64,000 nucleotides of DNA from Bretschneidera sinensis (taxonomy: Eukaryota > Streptophyta > Magnoliopsida > Brassicales > Akaniaceae): the NCBI GenBank assembly GCA_023935145.1, contig CM043703.1, positions 24,811,727 to 24,875,726 of the forward strand, read 5' to 3'. The notes beneath the pieces were generated by a model. It was given only the letters and a program-made list of their open reading frames with translations. It searched no databases and was not told the DNA's origin. This document shows, in pieces, positions 55,990-64,000 of the stretch (the first letter of the stretch is position 1; each line of letters begins with the position of its first letter). Made by a program: the position numbers and the translations under genes.

Positions 55990-56342
55990 TTCATTATGTA
56001 TATGTGAATGATCTTTTGATTACAGATAATGCATCCAGCACATCGAAAGTTCACTACTTTCCTTCTTGAGTGTGCTTGTTACTCGCACGACCTGACGGCC
56101 AAAGAAGTTTAGTTTGCCCACTTCTTTTTGCTCTCAAATAGTTTCTTAGGCCTTGGACGATGGCTCGATTCCGAACAATGCTACTGAAGATACATTTGTT
56201 ATTGAAATTCTTCGTCTAAGTCTTGTATCTTACAAAGGTCTGATATTGTTTTTGCTGCTAATAAGCTCGCTCAATTTATAGATAATTCATTTAAACGTAA
56301 CTGGGCAGCTACTAAACTGCTACATTGGAGTTGTGTTGAAAA
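55990..56342 (+). pseudogene. Relic of a copia RT/RNase H
   Basis: Two readable pieces in different frames: 'HYVYVNDLLITDNASS' (about 55992 onward; the copia palm VYVDDLL with D changed to N) and 'RSDIVFAANKLAQFIDNSFK', then 'NWAATKLLHW' (56236-56325), which matches the segment before RNase H in copia Pol. No LTRs are visible. It is unrelated to the Tork element downstream and far older. Confidence 0.6.
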
Positions 56343-58008
56343 TTTTTGATTCAAATTCCCGAGATTTCTAATTTAGTTTGGTAAAGTTTTAATTTTTTAT
56401 TTTAATTGTTGTTTGTTCTAATAGTAGTATTGTTTTTATGTTGTTTCTTTTCTGTAATAGTTGTTAGGAAAAACTCTCATTTTATACTAAGTGAGGTATT
56501 AGAGAATGATTGAAATAATACTCATAATTTCAATTTACATAGTAAATTAGCTACTAAAGTTAGGTTGAGAGAGTTTTTTGGTGTATTGGGATTTTGGTTG
56601 TCAAGTATATAGTGTATTTACAAGTAGAGTTAGGTTGAAAATTTTGAGTGTATTGGAGTTTTGGATTGTCAACTTAGAAGAACACTTATAATTGGAGTTA
56701 AATTAAGAACTTTGGATGTGTCAAGATCGAGTGCTTAACATTGCCGACCCAAAAGTTATAGCTGATAGCTAGAGTGTACCTCGTATCACTTAAATCGCAC
56801 AATAACACAAGAAACTATATTTCGATTGTGACTTGATCTAAACCTGAGTCTCTGCCACGTAAACAGAAGCGCTATCAACACCTGACTCATTATGAATGTA
56901 TTGAGATTTTTGGATTGGCAAAATAGTGATTTGAAATCTCAATGAGATGCATTTTACATTATGGGCTCTTATTTTTTTAAAGGTACAATATGGGCTCGTA
57001 GAAGCCTCCCAAGATGGAAGAATCATTGGTCCAAATGGGATATAAGGACCACTCCATTACTTAGAGAAGGGATAAATTTGGTGGTGTACCTTTTCTTGAC
57101 CAAGAGCAGTTTTTTATTGATTTTATTTTTATTTTTAAAAAATAGATTTAAAATCTTTTTAATTAAAAATTAAATAGATGTTAAATTTTTAATGAGACTG
57201 AATATTATCATGATAAATTTGAATTTAGATCATCTTATTTTGATGACATAAACATTCAATCTCGAATTTGATTTTATTTCAATTTTTAAATGAAATGAAT
57301 CCAAATAAAAAAAATAGTGATATTTCAAAATTATAGCACCACAAAACCATATTCAAAAAACCTGACCCACCAGCAGGTGCATCAATATAGCACATAACGC
57401 ATGCATAATCAACATGCATATGGACATGTTAAAGTTTTTTTACATCTGCAAATTGACTCTAGCTTTATTTGGTAACTACAGATTTATTCTAGATTTGTCT
57501 TTGACCACAAATATGTTTGTAAATACAAATTTAGAGGGATTTGTATATGTTACAGATTATCAGGTTTAATTGTAGGATTTTTCCTTCCATATGTGTAAAG
57601 GCTTAGGTTTGTAGGATTCTACCTTCCATGTGTAAAGGCTGAGTCCTATAAAGTGTTTAGGGATCGAGTTTGTAATCATAATAAAATGATAGGTGTTTTG
57701 TAGTCTGACAACAATTTTTTTTCCTCTTCTTATTTTATTATTTTTTTTGAGAAAGTGAGGTTAAGAGCGCTTCAAGTGAGGGAAGTGAGGGAGGAGGATA
57801 CGAGAGACTTGGTAAAGAGAAGTGCTTAGGGAGCACATATTGGAAAAATACCGACTTACGCATTTCATTGGGAATGTTTAGTCTAAATGTCCGATTCAAT
57901 TCACGAGTCTAATACAATTTCTTATCACTCAAAAATGATAGTTCATTTTACTTTGTAAGGTTGATATCACTAATAATATGATAGGCTCATAACCCAAAAA
58001 TAATAGCG
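56343..58008. other. Intergenic, AT-rich
   Basis: No gene supported. Two diverged 'agagttaggttga' repeats occur near 56560 and 56625. The small open frame at 56961-57173 has no recognisable domain. Confidence 0.4.
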
Positions 58009-58013
58009 TATAT

Positions 58014-58484
58014 TGTTATTGGTGGAGATAATTGGTGGCCAAGTGGGAGAAATAAAACAATGAACTTTCGGTGGAGTGGAGACAAGATAAAAATAGGTCA
58101 GCAGCTGTAAAATTGGATTTTGCTAGCAGCTGCCAAATTGGCCTTTGCCAGCAGCTGCCAAATTGAATTTTGCCAACCGCTATTTCTTTTTATCTTGTTT
58201 TGTGTTCACACTCAATGCTGAGCCAATAAATAGGCATTGAAACATTGGTTTCAATATCATCATAACATAGAAGAAGATAGTGTGAGAGACAAAGTGTCTT
58301 GTAAAATCCAAGTGAGTGACTTTTGTAACAAAGCACTGCTCTAGTTTTTTCTGAGCTTTTGTCAACTAGTAAAATATTCTGGATGTTTGGTCCAAGGAGT
58401 AGGCTCATTGCCGAACCTCGTTATATCTCTGTGTTTAATTCTTTGTGTGTGCATATTGTTCAAATTCTTGCTATTTCCTCTACA
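58014..58484 (+). repeat. Tork 5' LTR
   Basis: Contains three CAGCAGCTGCCAAATTG-type U3 repeats (about 58098-58180) against two in the 3' LTR. The TATA position reads AATAAATA (about 58225), where the 3' LTR has TATAAATA. Confidence 0.92.
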
Positions 58485-58486
58485 AC

Positions 58487-58497
58487 TGGTATCAGAG
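58487..58497 (+). other. Tork primer-binding site
   Basis: TGGTATCAGAG, initiator-Met tRNA type, two bases after the LTR. Confidence 0.88.
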
Positions 58498-58665
58498 TGT
58501 TAGGTGATAAATTTATGTCTGTTTTTTTTTTTGCGAAGTTACTATTCATATGAATAGTGAAATTTTACCGGTGGTACCGATTCATCGGCAACAGTGTTCT
58601 AATACACGGAGGTTCGCAAGAATTGTCAGAAAAGATTCAGAGAAAGCCATATTCGAGTGGGAGTA

Positions 58666-60402
58666 ATGGCGAACAAAGGTAAAGCAAGGATTGAGAAGTT
58701 CAATGGAACAAACTTTGGTTTGTGGAAGATGCAAATAGAGGATTATCTTTACTAGAAAGACCTTTATCTTCCTCTTAGCGGCAAAACAAAGAAACCACAG
58801 GAAATGACAGATGAACAGTGGGAGGTGCTGGACAGGAAGGCTCTTGGCACGATCAGACTCTCTTTCGCTGCAACTGTTGCGTTCAACATCTCGAAGGAGA
58901 AAACCACTGCAGATTTAATGGCGTCTCTTTTCAAAATGTAAGAGAAGCCATCAGCCTCAAATAAGGTATTCTTGATGAAAAGACTCTTCAATATGAAGAT
59001 GGAATACGACGGTAGCATCGCTGAACTCTTGAACGGTTTCAACACACTGACAAGTCAATTGGAATCCGTTGGGATCAACTTTGACGACGAAGTTAGAGCA
59101 CTGCTAACTTTGTCATCATTACCAGATAGCTGGGATAGTCTGGTAATGGCTGTTAGTAACTCTTCTGGCTATTGAAAGCTAAAGTTCGATGACGTTGTGG
59201 GAGTTCTTCTAAACGAAGAATTGCGCAGAAGATCTTCAGGATCCACAGAAACATTTGGGAATGCTTTGAGCGTAGCAGAAAGAAGAAGATCTTCAAATAG
59301 AGGAAACAAGAACCGTGGAAGTTCTAAATTCAGGAAGAGTACATCAAGAGGACCAAAATCAAGAAATGGAGGTTGCTGGAACTGCAGAAAGAAAGGACAT
59401 CTGATGAGAGATTGCAAAGCACCAAAGCAGAATGATAATCAGGAAAGTAAAAATTCTATTAATCTTTCTGATAAAGATTATGATGCTTTGATTCTTTCTG
59501 TTGCTGTACGTAATGATTTGTGGGTGATAGATTCTGGTGCATCTTTTCATGCTACCTGTCAAAATGAGATACTCCAAAATTATGTGCAGGGTGATTTCGG
59601 GAAAGTGTTTCTCGGAGATGATGAACCATGCAATATAACTGGAAGAAGAGATGTACAGATAAACCTGGCGAATAGGACTACCCTACAGTTGAAAGACATG
59701 CGACATGTTCCGAATCTCACAAGGAATTTGATATCAGTTGGCCAACTGTCAGATTCAGGATGCAAAACCACTTTCACAAGTGATTCATGGAAGGTGTCGA
59801 AAGGGGCTATGGTGATAGCTCACGGAAAGAAAGAAGACACTCTCTATGTGACGAGTGGAACAAATAGTGTTCTAACAGCTGCATCAATAGATTCGAGCGC
59901 AGACACCTGGCACTGCAGACTTGGGCATATGAGTGAGAAAGGTATGAAGGTCATGCTATCAAAAGGTAAGATTCCAAATTTGAAGCATCTGGACCTGAGC
60001 TTCTGTGAAGACTGTCTCTATGAAAAACAGAAAAAGGTAAATTTTTCTAAGACAGGCAGAAAACCAAAGCTTGAAAAACTGGATTTGGTCCATACAGATG
60101 TGTGGGGACCAACCAAGGTACCATCTCTTAATGGGTCTCAATACTATGTTACTTTTATTGATGATGCCACTAGGAAGTTATGGGTGTATTTCTTGAAGCA
60201 TAAATCTGATGTATTTAATGTCTTCAAAAAGTGGAAAGCTATGGTTGAGACTGAAACAGGTCGGAAGCTAAAGTGTCTGAGGTCAGACAATGGTAGAGAA
60301 TATTGCAGCGAGGAATTTGAGGAATATTGTGCTCTTAATGGTGTTAAGAGGCAGAAGATAGTTCCTAAAAACCGCAGCAAAATGGAGTGGCAGAGCGCAT
60401 GA
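58666..60402 (+). pseudogene. Tork Gag, protease and integrase (first frame)
   Basis: Starts at ATG 58666 ('MANKGKARIEKFNGTNFGLW'). In-frame stops at 58753, 58939 and 59173 break Gag. From 59197 the frame is open: a basic stretch, zinc knuckle 'CWNCRKKGHLMRDC' (about 59374), protease 'WVIDSGASFHAT' (about 59521) and integrase 'WHCRLGHMSEKGM' ... 'LRSDNGREYCSEEF'. A frameshift just after 60360, in the conserved segment with the third catalytic Glu, ends it at 60402. These are the usual domains of a Tnt1-like polyprotein. Confidence 0.88.
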
Positions 60403-61616
60403 ACCGAACCATTAATGAACGTGCTAGAAGCATGAGGATTAATGCTGGATTACCCAAACAGTTCTGGGAAAAAGCTGTGAACACATCAGTTTATCTGATC
60501 AACAGAGGACCATCTGTTGTACTTGAGTTTGGACTTCCAGAAGAAGCGTGGACGGGAAAAGAGGTAAATCTATCACACTTAAGAATATTTGGTTGTACCT
60601 CTTATGTCCATATAAACTCAGATGAAAGGTCTAAGCTAGATTCAAAATCCAAAAAGTGTGTCTTTATTGGATATAGCATTAATAAGTTTGGCTATCGGTT
60701 TTGAGATCTAGAAAACCGAAAAGTCTTCAGAAGTAGAGATGTAGTGTTTAACGAGAATGTTCTATATAAAGACATGATGAAACAAGTGGAAGGGAAAACA
60801 TAAAAGAAAGAGTTTGTAGAACTTGAGGAAATTTCTACAAAAGGAGTGTTACAACCCAAAGACATAGAATCTCAGACTCTTGTTCCCCAAGTTCCCCCTC
60901 AAGAATTGAGGAGATCAGAAGGAGTTAACAAAGGTCAACTCTCGGCTCGTTATTTAACATCTCTGAATTATTTGTTATTAACTGACAATGGTGAACCAGA
61001 ATGTTATGAATAAGCAATGCAGGTTAAGGATAAGCTCAAGTGGGAGGTTGGAATGAATGAAGAGATGGACTCCCAGATAGCAAATTAGACATGGGATTTG
61101 ACTGAGCTTCCAGAAGGCAAAAAAACTTTGCATAACAAGTGGGTTTACAAGTTCAAAGAAGAACACGATGGAATTGAGCGATACAAGGCCAGGTTGGTAG
61201 TCAAGGGATTTCAACAGAAGGCAGGTATCGACTACACTGAGATTTTCTCTCCTGTTGTAAAGTTTTGTACCATTAGATCTATATTGAGCATTGTTGCAGT
61301 AGAAGACTTACATCTAGAACAGCTAGATGTGAAAACCGCTTTCCTTCATGGTGATCTGAATGAAGATATCTACATGAAGCAACCACAGGGGTATGAAGAA
61401 CTAGGGAAGGAAGAGATGGTCTGTAAGCTCAAGAAAAGCTTGTATGGGTTGAAACAAGCACCCAGACAGTGGTATATCAGGTTTGATAATTTCATGTCTA
61501 AAAATATGTATACAAGATGTAACGCTGACCACTGTTGTTATTTCAAGAAATTTGATGATTCTACATCATTCTTCTATTGTATGTGGATGATATGCTTATT
61601 GCAGGATCAAGCATGA
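60387..61616 (+). pseudogene. Tork integrase end and RT first part (second frame)
   Basis: Open 60387-60704 ('AERMNRTINERARSMRINAG', 'LSHLRIFGCTSYVHI'). Then stops at 60702, 60801, 61011 and 61086 (the first would be Trp in relatives). Open again 61098-61616 with RT 'QLDVKTAFLHGDLNEDIYMK' and '[20 protein letters not shown]'. A second frameshift near 61572 falls just before the catalytic YVDD. Confidence 0.85.
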
Positions 61617-62518
61617 TGGAAATAACAATGTTGAAGGAACAACTCTCCAAAGAGTTTTCTATGAAGGATTTGGGTATAGCTAAACAAATCCTTGGTATAC
61701 GGATCAACAGAGACAGGAAGAATCAGAGATTGTGGCTATCTCAGGAACAGTACATCGAAAAGATACTAAAAAGGTTCAACATGAATCGGGCTAAAACGGT
61801 GAGCACTCCACTAGCAAGTCACTTCGCACTTTCAAAAGGGCAAGGTGCGACGGCAGTCGAAGAATATGAATACATGTCAAAAGTACCATATGCCTCAGCA
61901 ATTGGTAGCCTCATGTATGTTATGGTCTGTACCAGACTAGATATTACGCAAGCAGTGGGATTCATGAGCAGATTCATGAATAATCCAGGTAAGGAGCATT
62001 GGAAGGCTGTGCAGTGGATTATGAGGTACTTGAGAGGTACCACTAATCTATCCCTATGCTATGAGGGATCAGAGATCAGTTTGAAGGGCTATGTCGATTC
62101 TGACATGGCGGGAGACCTAGATGGAAGAAAGAGTACTACAGGGTACGTCTTTACACTGGGCAGTGCAGCAGTGAGTTGGGTCTCGAGATTACAGAAGATC
62201 GTAACTCTCTCGACTACAGAAGCAAAGTACGTGGCAGCGACAGAAGCATGTAAAGAAATGGTATGACTACAAAGTCTGCTCAAAGAATTAGGCAAAGAGC
62301 AGAAGGACTGTAAGATTTACAGTGATAGTCAGAGTGCAATTCATCTGGCCAAAAATTCTGCATTTCATGCCAGGACAAAGCATATCGACATCAGATACCA
62401 TTTCATACGGGGGCTCTTAGAAGAAAGGGTTATTACGCTGGAAAAGATTCACACCAGCAAGAATCCCGCAGACATGTTAACCAAGACTGTTACGGTTGAG
62501 AAGCTGAAAGAATGTTAA
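61577..62518 (+). pseudogene. Tork RT end and RNase H (third frame)
   Basis: Starts within the palm, 'MYVDDMLIAGSS', then 'GKEHWKAVQWIMRYLRGTTN', RNase H 'GYVDSDMAGDLDGRKSTTGY' and 'LSTTEAKYVAATEACKEMV'. A TGA (62264) replaces the Trp normal in relatives. After it 'IYSDSQSAIHLAKN' and 'RTKHIDIRYHFIR' follow to the true stop at 62516-62518. Confidence 0.87.
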
Positions 62519-62610
62519 GCTTCGATCAGTCTTCACGCCTGAAGAAGCGGAAGAAGACTCACACCTAGTTTTTGACTATGTTGTAACTTTGTTACAAATG
62601 GCAAATTATC

Positions 62611-62624
62611 TCCAAGTGGGAGAT
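62611..62624 (+). other. Tork polypurine tract
   Basis: AAGTGGGAGAT just before the 3' LTR. Confidence 0.7.
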
Positions 62625-63105
62625 TGTTATTAGTGGAGACAATTGGTGGCCAAGTGGGAGAAATAAAACAATGAACTTTCGGTGGAATGGAGACAAGATA
62701 AAAATAGGCCAGCAGCTGCAAAATTGGCCTTTGCTAGCAGCTGCCAAATTGGCCTTTGCCAGCCGCTATTTCTTTTTATCTTGTTTTGTGTTCACACTCA
62801 TGTTCACACTCAATCTTGTTTTATGTTCACACTCAATACTGAGCCTATAAATAGGCATTGAAACATTGGTTTCAATATCATCATAACACAGAAGAAGATA
62901 GTGTGAGAGACAGAGTGTTTTGTAAAATCAAAGTGAGTGATTTTTGTAACAGAGCACTGCTCTAGTTTTTTCTGGGCTTTTGCCAACTAGTAAAATATTC
63001 TGGGTGTTTGGTTCGAAGAGTAGGCTCATTGCCGAACCTCGTTATATCTCTGTGTTTAATTCTTTGTGTGTGCATATTGTTCAAATTCTTGCTATTTCCT
63101 CTACA
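62625..63105 (+). repeat. Tork 3' LTR
   Basis: 481 bp. Has a duplicated 'ttcacactca' segment (about 62790-62835) absent from the 5' LTR, one fewer CAGCTGCC repeat, and an intact TATAAATA at 62846. Confidence 0.92.
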
Positions 63106-63614
63106 TATGTTACTTTTGAGATTTTTAGTAGTGACAACTAGGATTTTTCTCAAATCATCACAAAAAACAAAGCAACTTTTTTTAATGTATATGAATATTA
63201 AACCAAAGGGAAATAATGTCCATCAAATTTCAATTCTTTTGTCTCAATCTTTCTGCACTGTAGTTCTCAAAGTTTCCATTGATTTCCCTTCTTCGTGACA
63301 ATCTAAAGTGGAAAAATTCAATCTAATTGGACAGATTTGACTTGTTTGTTTCACTTGCTCCTTGATTGCATCATTTAATATATATGAATATTTTCAATAA
63401 AGAAAAAAATATAGGAAAAGACACAGACAATATGTTGTTTAATGTTTCCTGCACATGTCCGCATCCAATTCATTCAACTTCTTAGTTTTCATCGACAAGT
63501 CAAATTACAGTTCTTGCTCTAAGCTTCATCCTTACAAATTAATTATATAGTAGGGGTGACAATAGTGAGATTTGTTATATTTTACCAATCTCTTCTGAGA
63601 GTTTGATCAAAAAA
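63106..63614. other. Upstream region of the second F-box gene
   Basis: AT-rich, no ORF supported. Likely holds the promoter and 5' UTR; 'atttaatatatatgaatat' near 63373 is AT-rich but not a clear TATA box. Confidence 0.4.
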
Positions 63615-64000
63615 ATGGGAAAGAAGAACAAAAAGAAAACGAAGAATCAAGACAGAAAGCTCAATTCTGACACTCCAATTGCTACAAAGTAAGTACCTAT
63701 ATTATTATCTTTTTTAATTTTGTTATTGATAAAATCTGATTGATTTCAAGTACTTGTTATCAGGCTGATCTAATTTTTTGAGCAGGAATTTGATAGTTCA
63801 ACAAGGAGGCGAAGACTTTATCAGTCCTTTACCCGATGACATCCTCTGTCGCGTCATTTCTTTGCTTCCTTTTGAATCTTCTGTTAAAACCAGTTTCCTT
63901 TCGACACGATGGAAGGGCTTATGGAAGATGGCTGCAGTCCAAAATGGAACCATAGAAGATGCTACTAGCGTGATTTCTAGCTTTCTTACAGACTATAATG
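63615..64000 (+). CDS. Second F-box/LRR protein gene, 5' part (cut by the window edge)
   Basis: Exon 1 63615-63688 (Lys-rich start 'MGKKNKKKTKNQDRKLNSDT'), intron 63689-63785 with GT-AG borders, exon 2 from 63786 to beyond the edge. The splice joins in the same phase, and at the same codon, as in the gene at 53602. Exon 2 gives the F-box 'SPLPDDILCRVISLLPFESS', then 'KTSFLSTRWKGLWKM', and 'NGTIEDATSVISSFL', each matching the first gene with changes. It is a tandem paralogue in the same orientation, intact as far as visible. Likely an SCF substrate receptor; the target is unknown. The rest, including any leucine-rich repeats, is outside the window. Confidence 0.85.

Larger units (their letters stand above)
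58014..63105 (+). mobile_element. Tork/Tnt1-type Ty1/copia retrotransposon, complete but mutated
   Basis: 5092 bp. LTRs 58014-58484 (471 bp) and 62625-63105 (481 bp) start TGTTATT and end CTCTACA. Flanks TATAT (58009-58013) and TATGT (63106-63110) are a target duplication with one change. PBS TGGTATCAGAG at 58487. One Gag-Pol reading frame of copia order is broken by eight in-frame stops and two frameshifts. Motifs match the Tnt1 group. It lies between the two F-box paralogues. Confidence 0.92.

Overview
This is nuclear DNA of a flowering plant, probably a eudicot; I cannot name the species. Two things show this. A spliced F-box/leucine-rich-repeat gene has GT-AG introns. The rest is AT-rich and dominated by the plant LTR-retrotransposon lineages Tat, Tekay, Athila, SIRE and Tork. 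I see no bacterial features and no CRISPR array, and I recognised no tRNA or rRNA gene.

Layout. Bases 1-49.5 kb are one nest of retrotransposons. The oldest layer is a decayed Tat-lineage Ty3/gypsy element on the plus strand (1270 to about 49482; its 5' LTR is off the left edge). It carries an antisense extra ORF and a 48-bp minisatellite in its 3' region. Five insertions sit in or on it. (a) An Athila-like LTR, 1-1269, cut by the window edge. (b) A Tekay-type chromovirus on the minus strand, 6824-44658, target duplication CTATC, inserted inside the antisense ORF. (c) Within the Tekay left LTR, a non-autonomous Athila-like element in the rare form LTR-internal-LTR-internal-LTR, 6984-17075. 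(d) Within the Tekay reverse transcriptase, an Athila element on the minus strand, 21024-39657, duplication GTCAA. Inside that Athila lies a very young SIRE-lineage copia, 26083-36336, duplication GTTAG. (e) A solo LTR of an older SIRE relative, 46695-47737, duplication ATTCC. At three insertion points the host reading frame is continuous once the duplication is counted once, which confirms the nesting order.

Bases 49.5-64 kb are gene-bearing. They hold hairpin (MITE-like) repeats, a possible solo LTR, a four-exon F-box/LRR gene (53602-55731), a decayed copia relic, a complete but mutated Tork/Tnt1-type copia (58014-63105), and the first two exons of a second, paralogous F-box gene (63615 to the edge).

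Most notable. The SIRE element carries the 12-bp perfect palindrome CCAGTCGACTGG ten times in the U3 of each LTR. Spacings alternate 21-22 and 31 bp, so all sites fall near whole turns of a 10.5-bp helix. A second array with the same spacing rule lies inside the element, 12 bp upstream of a TATA box and about 210 bp upstream of the extra (env-position) ORF; that ORF's ATG is the first one after the TATA box. I read this as a shared enhancer module that may drive both the genomic transcript and a separate ORF2 transcript. The older solo LTR keeps a degenerate version of the array. This is inference from sequence and has not been tested.
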